Positions 34,430 through 42,311 of a stretch of 60,395 nt of DNA are shown here, piece after piece. The stretch spans positions 1 to 60,395 of the forward strand of contig JASHON010000147.1 of NCBI GenBank assembly GCA_030041095.1, read 5' to 3'. A model generated the notes under the pieces. The model was not told the DNA's origin. It saw nothing but the letters and a program-made list of their open reading frames with translations, and ran no database searches. Positions within the stretch are counted from its first letter, which is position 1; each line of letters opens with the position of its first letter. Both the position numbers and the translations under genes were made by a program. This DNA comes from Terriglobia bacterium (GTDB taxonomy: Bacteria; Acidobacteriota; Terriglobia; UBA7540).

Positions 34430-35953
34430 ATGGGAAATCGAAGAGCGCTTGCTGTTTGCTCCACACTGCTGGCGCTGGCGATAATGAGCGCCTGCAAAAA
34501 CAAAGCTGGAACCGAAAACCGCACTGAAGCCGTGCGTACAGCGGCGAGCGCCCTCCCTCCGAATTCCTGGACCGTGCCCCGGGATGTGACGCCGTCGAAT
34601 GGGGTAGCTCCAAGCCAGGCTGATTGGGCGAATTTCGCCTGGCAGACTTTTGTGGCGCTGAATTGGCCATCAGCCGTTCCGGCGAACCCATCCGGGATTT
34701 CAGGCTTGCCTGACTCCGGGCTTCTCCCCGGCGCCAGCACCTCCAATGGCGCAATGATTCCCACTGCATGGCTCACTTTTCGCGACAAGAGCAACACCAT
34801 GCTCGAGGCGGCCCAAAATCCAGGCCCTTGGCAAAACAACCCGGTACCCCTTCCCGCAGCATGCGCAGCCGTGACACCGCCTTACGCCATCTCACCCGGC
34901 TTTCGGCCCATGGTGCTCGATATGACCTCGAAATTCGGCAACGTGGAACAGGCCAGTGGCCCTCCGCTCATTGATCAGTCCGGCTGGTTTGTAACTTACG
35001 ATATTCGCATCAATCAATCCGAATATACGTACATCCAGGAGAATGGATACTATAACGCCGCCATCCAGCAAAGCCAGGAGCAGAAGTATAAGCACTTGTT
35101 AGTGGGCTTTCCGCAAACGGGCCAGGAGAGTATGTTCAATCCGCCTTTGCCCACACTCGCTCAATATGGAGCTCTTGAGGTGAAGGCAGCCTGGCGCGTA
35201 CTCGATCCTGTGAAAGACAAAGCAATCATCCCGCGATACTATACGCAAACGGGGTACTTCCTTCAACCGGACAGGTCAACGTGTGAAGGGCCCGCGCTGT
35301 TTGGGCTGATTGGCCTCCACATTTTGCGGCTCACTCTCGCAACGCCAGCTACCTGGTTCTGGGCCACCTTCGAGCAGGTGGATAATGTGACACCGGCGCC
35401 CGGGGGGCTATCGCCTGCCACGCTTGCTGCTCCCAATACGCCCAACGGAGATTGCGGCACGGGCAAGTACAATCAGCCTCCACCCGTTTTGCAGCCCGGC
35501 CAAAACGTGCCCTGGAACAATACGAATACACCGGTGAACGTCTGTCAGGTAACGGATGTCAGCTCCGCTGTGGAGCACATCAATCAGACCTGGCAAGGCG
35601 ATTTGGCCGGTACCGTCTGGTCGAATTATCAATTGATCGACACGATCAATCCGTCGGTCAAAGGCGGGCCTGCATACAAATTTCCCATATCTGCCGTGAC
35701 AGTCAACACAAACATCCTTGCAAACACGACCATGGAAACGTACGTTCAGGGCGCCGGGCCCGGTAATGGCCAGACTTGCATGGATTGCCATGCTTATGGA
35801 GCGCCCCAGGGCGCGCCCCAGAATTCCACGAATCAGATCTTCACGTTTCTATTGACTGACGCAACCATGCCGCCAGGCGTGACCGCATTCCGGAAACAGC
35901 CCCTGCCGGAGAACGTTATCCGGATCATTCAGAGCATGCGAAAACGGAAATAG
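34430..35953 (+). CDS. Predicted lipoprotein with one heme-binding CxxCH motif
   Basis: This 507-residue protein has a signal peptide with a lipobox-like MSAC near residue 22, so it should be anchored on a membrane and face the periplasm or exterior. A single CxxCH motif (C450-M-D-C453-H454) suggests covalent heme. The rest is a Pro/Asn/Gly-rich domain of unknown family with DWANFAWQTFVALNWP near residue 65. Proteins of this layout are often annotated only as cytochrome c family proteins. Its neighbours are a broken propeller gene and a permease remnant, so it belongs to the accessory insert, and no partner oxidoreductase is visible. Confidence 0.65.
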   Translation: MGNRRALAVCSTLLALAIMSACKNKAGTENRTEAVRTAASALPPNSWTVPRDVTPSNGVAPSQADWANFAWQTFVALNWPSAVPANPSGISGLPDSGLLPGASTSNGAMIPTAWLTFRDKSNTMLEAAQNPGPWQNNPVPLPAACAAVTPPYAISPGFRPMVLDMTSKFGNVEQASGPPLIDQSGWFVTYDIRINQSEYTYIQENGYYNAAIQQSQEQKYKHLLVGFPQTGQESMFNPPLPTLAQYGALEVKAAWRVLDPVKDKAIIPRYYTQTGYFLQPDRSTCEGPALFGLIGLHILRLTLATPATWFWATFEQVDNVTPAPGGLSPATLAAPNTPNGDCGTGKYNQPPPVLQPGQNVPWNNTNTPVNVCQVTDVSSAVEHINQTWQGDLAGTVWSNYQLIDTINPSVKGGPAYKFPISAVTVNTNILANTTMETYVQGAGPGNGQTCMDCHAYGAPQGAPQNSTNQIFTFLLTDATMPPGVTAFRKQPLPENVIRIIQSMRKRK

Positions 35954-36178
35954 GATGATGCCGATCGGCATATCCTTTTGCGGGTTACGTGCTTCCTGCG
36001 CTGTCGTGGAGACGGCGTCGAACCCGATATAGGCGAAAAAGATGACGCTGGCTCCGCGCAGCACGCCGGACCAGCCGAATCGGCCGGTGTTTTTAGGAAG
36101 GAATGGATGCCAATTGGCATCCGCAATATTGAGGATGGTGAATGAATCGTGCGTTTTTTCACTCGAGAAGCCGTGAAG
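35954..36178 (-). pseudogene. Remnant of an APC-family amino-acid permease
   Basis: Read on the minus strand, this stretch encodes NWHPFLPKNTGRFGWSGVLR followed by GASVIFFAYIGFDAVSTTAQ and EARNPQKDMPIGII, an unmistakable internal segment of cationic amino-acid permeases. The frame has no start, stops at 36179-36181 on its 5' side, and similarity ends abruptly at 35954, exactly at the stop codon of the neighbouring gene. About 65 codons of a protein that is normally near 480 residues remain. It is a relic left by deletion or rearrangement. Confidence 0.75.
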
Positions 36179-36191
36179 TCATCGAGCGACC

Positions 36192-36473
36192 ATGAGCCAG
36201 GACGAACCGGTTCGTATTCCCATCACCGATGTGTTTGATTTACACGCCGTGCAGCCAAGGGAAGTCAGGCCTGTGGTCGAGGCATACCTTGATGAAGCGG
36301 CCAGGCTCGGATTCAGAACGGTGCGGATCATTCACGGGCGTGGGACTGGAGTGCAGCGGGCGATCGTGCGCGGAGTCTTGGCTCGCACTTTCTTCGTCGC
36401 GTCTTATCACGATGCGCCGCCCGAGGCAGGCGGATGGGGGGCCACGATCGTGAACCTGCGCCCGCCTGAATGA
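36192..36473 (+). CDS. Smr-domain protein
   Basis: The 93-residue protein is a stand-alone Smr domain, as found at the C-terminus of MutS2. It has the DLHAVQPREV and VRIIHGRGTGVQRAIVR motifs with conserved Asp-Leu-His and His-Gly-x-Gly. Such domains are nucleic-acid endonucleases or binding modules in the cytoplasm. It is the last gene of the accessory insert before fliK. A flagellar role is not known. Confidence 0.85.
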   Translation: MSQDEPVRIPITDVFDLHAVQPREVRPVVEAYLDEAARLGFRTVRIIHGRGTGVQRAIVRGVLARTFFVASYHDAPPEAGGWGATIVNLRPPE

Positions 36474-36526
36474 GCAGGAGGCAAAATGAAGTTGCTGAAT
36501 TGAGGATACACTTGTTACCGGACGCC

Positions 36527-36543
36527 TGGGCAAACCTTGCCCA
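36527..36543 (+). terminator. Hairpin between the Smr gene and fliK
   Basis: TGGGCAA and TTGCCCA form a perfect seven-base stem with a three-base loop, 54 bases after the Smr stop. No T run follows. It may terminate the accessory insert's transcription or act as an operator for fliK. Confidence 0.35.
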
Positions 36544-36695
36544 GATTCACCCCCTGCCGGTTTTGGCCTCGTCCACCGCTTAAGCTTTTACCTCAAAGGA
36601 AACGCCTGACTGCGCTTGAGTTATTGCGAGAGACCCATGATGGGACCCGACTGGACCGAGGAGTGCTAGAGAGAAGCGTTCGAGGGATTCGAGCG

Positions 36696-38381
36696 ATGGG
36701 TTCAGTCGGCTTAGAACTTGCTCCTGTTTCTGCCTCAGTCGCCTCTTCCGCAACCGTTGCAGATCAGGGTCCGGTTTCTTCGCAGGTCAACGGCGAGTCG
36801 TTTGCGGAGCACCTGGACCGCGCCTTCTCTGCAAGCAGCCCTTCCCACTCCACCAATCTGACAAAGGGGAGCCATGGCGCGAAATCGGCTTCCGCGCCTA
36901 CATCTCTGCTGAGTGCGCCGGGCGAGCAGGCGCAATCAGCGGTTTCCGCACCTTTGGATACGGCGTCATCTGGAACTGAACCCGCGGCCGCAGGCGCATC
37001 GCATGCTGGCAGCGATGTGGCTTGGCTGACGGAAATGCTACCGGATCTCCTGGCGGGTGTGATGAGCCCGGAGCTGTCGGCCGGAGCTGACCCTCGACTG
37101 CCACCTGGTACGTCAACAGGCGAGGGAGAACCAGTCTCTGCCACGCCGGAATCCAAGGATGCTAAAACCACAAGTGCTGCTTCCGCAGCGCCGTCAAATT
37201 CGAAGACGACGTTGTCAACGGATGAGATCCTAAACTTGAATGAAGGCCAAACCAGCGGCAACGGGGCGTCAAGTCCAACTTCGCCGGCATCCTCGCGTGA
37301 CGGTTCTACCTTACAGTCGGCAAACACATCCGCCGGGTCTGCCGCTGACGTTCAGACCAAAACTTCAGAAGCCAGCCCGAAGGTTGCAGCCAACCGGCAG
37401 AGCGACCCGAGCGTGCAAAAGGCCGTCGCGGCCCTGGAGAGCATGGAATTGAGCAGTGTGTCGGCGGCAGCGTCCGATTCGGCCGGCGCGTTGCCGTCGA
37501 GCGGCAGGGCTGCGCCGATGTCCAAAGTTGGCCTCAGCAATCCAGCCACGACCAAAGCGATTTCTTCGAAAACCGGAGATGGAAGCGGCTCGCAAAATGC
37601 CGGCAGAGATTCGGGTGGAGCGGCCTCCGGAGCGAGCGAGGCAGAGCCTGCCCGAAACGACGCGTCCTCAGCAGCCGAGTCTCCGGGAAGCGCCGACGGC
37701 AGTGGATCAAAGAACAACGGCGCTCAGGGCTCCGCGGCCCACGCGGCAACATCCCCGGATTCTACGGGCCAGGCCACCGCATCGACTGGGGCCTCAAGTG
37801 CGAGCGCAGCCTCCCAAGCGGTAGCAAACGCTGTGCAGCCGGTGCTTAATCAGGTGTCCCTTGCCGCGGGCGCAGCGGCGCACGCGGCATCCGGGACGCA
37901 ATCCGGAACAGCGCAAACGACGGTAGGCGAGAAAGTTGCGGCGGCCATGGATGCCCCTGCCGGTGCTCCCACCGGCCTCGTCAACGCCGCGTCTCTGTCG
38001 TTAGCGCAAGGACGAGTGGAAATGCGTGTAGCCTTGCAGACGGACGGTTTGGGTATGCTGCAGCTCCATGCGGTGATGGAAGGAACCCAGATCGGCGCCT
38101 CAATCGCCACCGTGAATCACGAGGCGCGGACGCTTCTCGCTAATGATCTGCCGGCGTTGCAGCAGGTACTAACGGAACAAAACTTGAGGGTGGAGAGGCT
38201 GACGGTGGCCCATTCGCCCACGACCAGCGGCTCCGGATCAGGTGACAGCCGCGGCTCTCAATCGGGAGATTTCAGCAGGCCACGAGACCAGGCAGGACGT
38301 TGGTTCATCGACGCTGCCACGCCATCCGCAACGCCTGCCGCGCCGGAAGCTCCCTCGGGGAGATTCAGCGTGCGCGTGTGA
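36696..38381 (+). CDS. fliK: Flagellar hook-length control protein FliK
   Basis: FliK is the secreted ruler that sets hook length and triggers the export switch through FlhB. From ATG 36696 there are 561 residues. The long central region (about 60-430) is low-complexity, rich in Ala, Ser, Gly and Thr. The C-terminal domain (from about 445) has the family pattern LSLAQGRVEMRVALQTDGLG and LPALQQVLTEQNLRVERLTV. ATG 36696 is chosen because CGAGGGA lies eight bases before it; an upstream in-frame start adds unrelated Arg-rich sequence. It is followed by flgD and flgE, the usual hook set. Confidence 0.88.
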   Translation: MGSVGLELAPVSASVASSATVADQGPVSSQVNGESFAEHLDRAFSASSPSHSTNLTKGSHGAKSASAPTSLLSAPGEQAQSAVSAPLDTASSGTEPAAAGASHAGSDVAWLTEMLPDLLAGVMSPELSAGADPRLPPGTSTGEGEPVSATPESKDAKTTSAASAAPSNSKTTLSTDEILNLNEGQTSGNGASSPTSPASSRDGSTLQSANTSAGSAADVQTKTSEASPKVAANRQSDPSVQKAVAALESMELSSVSAAASDSAGALPSSGRAAPMSKVGLSNPATTKAISSKTGDGSGSQNAGRDSGGAASGASEAEPARNDASSAAESPGSADGSGSKNNGAQGSAAHAATSPDSTGQATASTGASSASAASQAVANAVQPVLNQVSLAAGAAAHAASGTQSGTAQTTVGEKVAAAMDAPAGAPTGLVNAASLSLAQGRVEMRVALQTDGLGMLQLHAVMEGTQIGASIATVNHEARTLLANDLPALQQVLTEQNLRVERLTVAHSPTTSGSGSGDSRGSQSGDFSRPRDQAGRWFIDAATPSATPAAPEAPSGRFSVRV

Positions 38382-38448
38382 AATGGGGGCAAGAAACGAG
38401 AAACCAAGGATACAGGGAACAGTTCTCGGTTAGAAACACGGAGCTCTT

Positions 38449-38763
38449 ATGAACGTTAATCCAGTTGCGCGCGATACATCGACCGACGGCACGACGGCTT
38501 CTTCATCGTCGGGCCAGAATAGCAGCTCTGGACTGCCGTCTGAACAAGTCACGCTGAGTGACTTCATGACCCTGTTGACCGCGGAGCTTGAGAACCAGGA
38601 CCCGACCAGTCCGGTAGACCCCACAGCCTTCGTGACGCAAATAGCCCAGTTCACTCAGTTGGATCAGATGACGCAAGTTGCGGACCAGGTGACCCAGATC
38701 AACGACTTGCTACAAACGTACTTGACCGGGACTTCTAGCAGCGACGGAAGTTCCAGCAGTTGA
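38449..38763 (+). CDS. flgD: Flagellar hook assembly scaffold FlgD, short form
   Basis: FlgD caps the growing hook. This 104-residue version contains the conserved N-terminal region (LSDFMTLLTAELENQDPTSP, then VDPTAFVTQIAQFTQLDQM) and then a Ser-rich tail. It lacks the Ig-like and Tudor-like C-terminal domains of the enteric protein, which has about 230 residues. Short forms exist in other bacteria. The reading frame is intact with a normal stop, so it looks like a genuine compact FlgD and not a fragment. Confidence 0.88.
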   Translation: MNVNPVARDTSTDGTTASSSSGQNSSSGLPSEQVTLSDFMTLLTAELENQDPTSPVDPTAFVTQIAQFTQLDQMTQVADQVTQINDLLQTYLTGTSSSDGSSSS

Positions 38764-38804
38764 TGAAGTTTAGCGCTCGTCAGCGCTGCCTCGGAGTAAG
38801 AGGT

Positions 38805-38831
38805 TAAATATTGGCTCTGCACCGCCGATAA
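38805..38831 (+). promoter_or_regulatory. Perfect sigma-28 promoter upstream of flgE
   Basis: TAAA (38805-38808), exactly 15 bases, then GCCGATAA (38824-38831) matches the flagellar sigma-28 consensus at all 12 positions. Transcription would start near 38838, about 35 bases before ATG 38873, which has AGGAGGAAGG. The sigma factor FliA is encoded at 46676 in this window. Confidence 0.8.
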
Positions 38832-38872
38832 GCATAAGCAGGGCGAGATCAAATCGAGCCAGGAGGAAGGAC

Positions 38873-40105
38873 ATGGGATCTTATTCAATTCCAGTTTCCG
38901 GTATGGAAGCCAGCGACGAGGCGCTTTCCGTCATTTCAAACAATCTGGCGAATATGAACACCGTCGCCTACAAAACTGTGACGCCCGAGTTCAGCGACTT
39001 GCTCTATGAGCAACTCGGCTCGACAGGCGCGGGCAATCCTGTCCAGATTGGTTTGGGAACCCAAGTTGCGGCCACAGACACCGATTTTACCCAGGGAAAT
39101 ATCCAGAGCACCGGTGTGCCGAGCGATGTGGCAATTGAAGGTGATGGCTTTTTCCAGGTGGAATCCGGCGGAGTGTCTATGTATACGCGCGACGGAGATT
39201 TCTCGATCAATTCGCAGGGACAGCTTGTGACCGAAGACGGCAGCAACGTGATGGGGTATTCCGCCACGAATGGCACGGTGAATACTAACGGAGTGCTGAG
39301 CCCGCTGACGATCAACGTCGGCCAGATCGACCCTCCGCACGCAACCCAGAACGTTGAGCTCACAATGAATCTGGACTCCAGCTCAACGACGTCTACCGCA
39401 CCTTTTACGACGACGGTTGAAGTATACGACTCGCTTGGAAACAGCCACCTTTTGACCTATTCCTTTCAAAACACAGGCAGCGGCGCTTGGAGCTATACTG
39501 TGACCATTCCGTCCTCGGACGTAACGTCGGGCTCAAGCACGACGGTTGCCACAGGTACTCTCGCTTTCAACTCCTCCGGGCAACTTACTTCGCCCACCGG
39601 AAGTGTGCCCATCACCGTCAGCAACCTCGCCGACGGAGCCAGCACGCTGAAGTTCAACTGGAATCTCTACTCTGATAATAGTCCCACGGTGTCGCAGGTC
39701 TCAGGGTCCTCCGAAGCATCGAGTACGGTTCAAGACGGTTATCCGAGCGGCACGCTCTCCAGTTACTCGATTCAGTCAGACGGTATCATCGAGGGCAGCT
39801 TCACCAACGGGCAAACGATGTCCATCGGCCAGATTGCGCTGGCGACATTTCCCAATTCTCAGGGACTGCTGCTCGCCGGATCCAATAACTACATGGCCAC
39901 TCTGGCTTCGGGCCTTCCGACGGTCGGCGTGCCCGGCACGGGCGGGAATGGAACGCTGACAGGCGGCAGCCTCGAGGCCTCTAACGTGGATATTGCCTCG
40001 CAGTTCTCACAACTTATCCAGCAGCAAACCGGATATGAGGCTAATGCCAAGGCGTTCACGACCCTCGACAACGTTGTCCAGGCCGTGCTGAATCTGGTCC
40101 CGTAA
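38873..40105 (+). CDS. flgE: Flagellar hook protein FlgE
   Basis: FlgE polymerises into the hook outside the cell. The 410 residues carry the N-terminal rod/hook signature (SGMEASDEALSVISNNLANM), the FlgE/F/G signature DVAIEGDGFFQV with YTRDGDFSINSQGQLVT, a variable Ser/Thr-rich central domain (about 155-300), and the C-terminal SLEASNVDIASQFSQLIQQQ helix. AGGAGGAAGG precedes the ATG. It appears to be transcribed from its own sigma-28 promoter and is followed by two hairpins, so it may be a single-gene transcript, unlike flgD before it. Confidence 0.93.
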   Translation: MGSYSIPVSGMEASDEALSVISNNLANMNTVAYKTVTPEFSDLLYEQLGSTGAGNPVQIGLGTQVAATDTDFTQGNIQSTGVPSDVAIEGDGFFQVESGGVSMYTRDGDFSINSQGQLVTEDGSNVMGYSATNGTVNTNGVLSPLTINVGQIDPPHATQNVELTMNLDSSSTTSTAPFTTTVEVYDSLGNSHLLTYSFQNTGSGAWSYTVTIPSSDVTSGSSTTVATGTLAFNSSGQLTSPTGSVPITVSNLADGASTLKFNWNLYSDNSPTVSQVSGSSEASSTVQDGYPSGTLSSYSIQSDGIIEGSFTNGQTMSIGQIALATFPNSQGLLLAGSNNYMATLASGLPTVGVPGTGGNGTLTGGSLEASNVDIASQFSQLIQQQTGYEANAKAFTTLDNVVQAVLNLVP

Positions 40106-40115
40106 ATAGCAGCCC

Positions 40116-40136
40116 CGCCTTAATATTCCTAAGGCG
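40116..40136 (+). terminator. Hairpin directly after flgE
   Basis: CGCCTTA (40116-40122) and TAAGGCG (40130-40136) form a perfect seven-base stem with a seven-base loop, 11 bases after the flgE stop. There is no T run, but the position fits a terminator or mRNA-stabilising structure. Confidence 0.45.
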
Positions 40137-40149
40137 CAAAGCGTGAACA

Positions 40150-40196
40150 ACGGGCTCGGGAGAAGAAGTTTCTCATGAGATTTCTTTAGAGCCCGT
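40150..40196 (+). terminator. Large hairpin downstream of flgE
   Basis: ACGGGCTC (40150-40157) and GAGCCCGT (40189-40196) form a perfect eight-base stem. Inside, AGAAGAA faces TTCTTTA around the palindrome TCTCATGAGA, giving a long stem-loop. With the preceding hairpin it separates flgE from the fliL operon. The stretch from 40197 to 40325 shows nothing else recognisable. Confidence 0.5.
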
Positions 40197-40325
40197 GTGC
40201 GCCCTCCGGTCCCAACCTCTTCCCCGGCGATGCGTTAATCCTGCCTCTTCCCATCAAATTCTCGAAACTAGACTGGTTTTTGCTGGCTATCGTTCAACGC
40301 CTGGGCAGCCGATCTCATCTCGGTT

Positions 40326-40341
40326 TGGCGGAGTAGTTGCT
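40326..40341 (+). promoter_or_regulatory. Candidate sigma-54 promoter of the fliL operon
   Basis: TGGC, seven bases, then TTGCT, with GG (40327-40328) and GC (40339-40340) exactly ten bases apart. It heads the fliL-fliN-fliO-fliP-fliQ-fliR run. Transcription would start near 40352, about three bases before ATG 40355, so the fliL message would be nearly leaderless. Confidence 0.5.
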
Positions 40342-40354
40342 CAGGACGTGGGGT

Positions 40355-40876
40355 ATGCCTGAGCCTGCCAATTCGCCTACTCAGCCGCCGGCGCCGCCGG
40401 ATGGTAAGAAATCAGATTCCAAAGCTGTGTTCTTGGGAGGGGTCTTTGTACTGATCCTGGCCTTGGCTGGCGGAGGATATTTCATCATGAGCCGTCGCGC
40501 GTCAGCAGATTCGGGGCGCAACCGCAAAGCGGCGGTCTCGCATGCGGCGGCAACTCCTCCGGCGGCGGTCGTTCAACTAAAGCCTTTTATTGTCAATCTG
40601 GCGGATACGGATCGGGCCGCGTATCTGAGGATTGCCATTACGCTCGGACTCCAAAAGGCCTGGGCGCAACAAGGCGACAGTGCAGGGTCTTCGCCCATGA
40701 CCCCTGCCATTCGCGACACCATTCTGGGTGTGGTCACAGCATGGCAATCCAAAGATCTCCTGGCCCCGGGCGGGAAGGCAAAACTCAAGGAGCAAATACT
40801 CGCAGCATTGCAAAAGCGAGTGCCTGACGCGGGCGTCATCGAGGTGTATCTGACGGACTTCCTTATTCAGGAATAG
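40355..40876 (+). CDS. fliL: Flagellar basal body-associated protein FliL
   Basis: FliL is a single-pass inner-membrane protein that surrounds the stator and supports torque. The 173 residues have a short cytoplasmic Pro-rich N-terminus, one transmembrane helix (about 24-46, AVFLGGVFVLILALAGGGYF) and a periplasmic domain with VQLKPFIVNLADTDRAAYLR followed by ITLGL. The C-terminus VIEVYLTDFLIQE is typical. ATG 40355 is chosen; a TTG six codons earlier is inside the predicted -12 box. It begins the export-gate operon. Confidence 0.88.
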   Translation: MPEPANSPTQPPAPPDGKKSDSKAVFLGGVFVLILALAGGGYFIMSRRASADSGRNRKAAVSHAAATPPAAVVQLKPFIVNLADTDRAAYLRIAITLGLQKAWAQQGDSAGSSPMTPAIRDTILGVVTAWQSKDLLAPGGKAKLKEQILAALQKRVPDAGVIEVYLTDFLIQE

Positions 40877-40884
40877 AACGCTTT

Positions 40885-41175
40885 ATGGATACCCCAAACA
40901 TCGTCGCTGCCGAGGAGCAGAATGTTCGAAGCAATCCGACCGCAGAGGGTTCATGGGCTGACGTATTGGGGCTTCCCATGGGGATCACCGTGGCGCTGCG
41001 AATCCTGAAATTCGCCGTGCGAGACCTTCTGGAGCTTGAGGTCAACAGTATCGTAGACACCGGCATCAGCGCCACGGATGCTGTGCCCGTCTGGGTGAAT
41101 GGGGTAACGATTGGCACGGCAGAGTTTGATGTCCTGGGAACGCGGCTGGCAATTCGTCTCAGCGAGCTGCACTAG
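40885..41175 (+). CDS. fliN: Flagellar motor switch protein FliN
   Basis: FliN forms the base of the C ring. The 96 residues consist almost entirely of one SpoA domain, from LGLPMGITVALRILKFAVRD to the end, with LLELEVNSIVDT and VPVWVNGVTIGTAEFDVLG. This is the size of a classical FliN without a long N-terminal extension. It is eight bases after fliL and precedes fliO, the usual place. A second SpoA-domain protein is encoded at 48485 after fliM, so the window has two FliN-like genes. Confidence 0.9.
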   Translation: MDTPNIVAAEEQNVRSNPTAEGSWADVLGLPMGITVALRILKFAVRDLLELEVNSIVDTGISATDAVPVWVNGVTIGTAEFDVLGTRLAIRLSELH

Positions 41176-41220
41176 CTTCGCTCCACTAGCGATGAGCGCT
41201 CGATGCCGGGGGTGAACCCA

Positions 41221-41562
41221 ATGATTCGATCGATTCTTTCCAGCCTGAAACAGATCGGCGCAAACGTTCAAGGTATTCGATGCAAACGGCGGCGTCGGTC
41301 AATGCGCCTTTGCGAGACGCTACCCTTGGGTGAAAGAAGGTATTTGGCGCTCGTAGAGGTGGAACGGCAAAAATTTTTGTTAGGGACAGCCGGCAACTCC
41401 ATTTCGCTGCTCGCAACGCTCTCTCCTGCCGCGGACGGTCCGGCTCAGCCCGTCCGAGTGGAACTGGTCAAACCGCGCCATGAGGAACGGTGGCAGCACG
41501 ACGTGGCTTCCGCGGTCGAAGCGGCGACTTTCAATCCCACGGAATGTGAGCCATGGCAATAG
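41221..41562 (+). CDS. fliO: FliO-like flagellar export protein without a membrane helix
   Basis: The 113 residues contain the FliO core, with LCETLPLGERRYLALVEVER and KFLLGTAGNSISLLATL. FliO normally has an N-terminal transmembrane helix that scaffolds FliP ring assembly. Here the N-terminal part (residues 1-30) is charged and Arg-rich (CKRRRRSM), so no helix is apparent. ATG 41221 is preferred because GGGGGTG lies six bases before it. It overlaps fliP by ten bases, in the standard order. The identification relies on the core motif and position. Confidence 0.75.
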   Translation: MIRSILSSLKQIGANVQGIRCKRRRRSMRLCETLPLGERRYLALVEVERQKFLLGTAGNSISLLATLSPAADGPAQPVRVELVKPRHEERWQHDVASAVEAATFNPTECEPWQ

Positions 41563-42302
41563 GCACACGGCGCTTGACGGTACGAGCTCTGACCATCTTA
41601 GGAGCCGTGCTGGCATCGAGCCATTCCGCCTTCAGCGCGCCAGCGCGAATGAGTGCGGGCTTGCGTCTTCCGGGTGGCGGCTCGCTCCCGTGGACGATTC
41701 TTGTTCTTCTCACCGTGCTGACGGTGATTCCCGCGATTTTGCTTTCCATGACGCCCTTCGTCCGGATCCTCGTGGTGTTTTATTTTCTGCGTCAGGCGAT
41801 TGGAACGGACACGGCTCCCAGCAACCAGGTATTGATAGGCCTGTCTCTTTTCCTGACGTATTTCATCATGCAGCCCGTGGGCGTCCAGATTTCTCGTGCT
41901 GCTTTCGTGCCGATGGAGGAAGGACATATTACGGTCTGGCAGGCTTTGGATAGAGCCGCGGCGCCGATGCGGACGTTCATGCTGAAGTATACACGCGAGA
42001 AGGATGTAGCCATTTTCGTGAACCTTGCCAAGCTGCCGCGTCCGCGCAGTCCCAAGGATCTGCCGATGCGCATCATCGTGCCCGCCTATATCATCTCCGA
42101 GCTGGAGGCGGGCTTTCAGATTGGCCTGGTGCTGTTTTTGCCGTTTATGGTGATCGATCTGGTGGTCGCGTCGATTACCACGTCGGTCGGTATGCTGCAA
42201 TTGCCGCCCGTCGTCATTTCTACACCGCTGAAGATCCTGCTCTTTGTGATGGTGAATGGCTGGAGCCTGGTGGTGGGATCTTTGGTGAAAAGTTTCTATT
42301 GA
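41553..42302 (+). CDS. fliP: Flagellar export gate protein FliP
   Basis: FliP is the main component of the export gate in the MS-ring patch. The 249 residues begin with a cleavable signal peptide (to about residue 30, ASSHSAFSA), as in most FliP proteins, and have four transmembrane segments. Signatures include LLSMTPFVRILVVFYFLRQA, the FMLKYTREKD loop, and FLPFMVIDLVVASITTSVGM followed by MLQLPP. It overlaps fliO and is followed after nine bases by fliQ. Confidence 0.95.
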   Translation: MAIGTRRLTVRALTILGAVLASSHSAFSAPARMSAGLRLPGGGSLPWTILVLLTVLTVIPAILLSMTPFVRILVVFYFLRQAIGTDTAPSNQVLIGLSLFLTYFIMQPVGVQISRAAFVPMEEGHITVWQALDRAAAPMRTFMLKYTREKDVAIFVNLAKLPRPRSPKDLPMRIIVPAYIISELEAGFQIGLVLFLPFMVIDLVVASITTSVGMLQLPPVVISTPLKILLFVMVNGWSLVVGSLVKSFY

Positions 42303-42311
42303 GGTAGAGCC

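Noticed and set aside
36582-36620. Possible sigma-28 promoter upstream of fliK (TAAGCTTT...GCCTGACT)
   Set aside because: Spacing is about four bases too long and the -10 box matches poorly.
36537-36695. N-terminal extension of fliK
   Set aside because: Arg/Pro-rich, not family-like, and ATG 36696 has a good ribosome binding site.
41598-42200. 200-codon minus-strand frame opposite fliP
   Set aside because: Antisense shadow of fliP; composition is His/Arg/Gln-rich as expected for such shadows.
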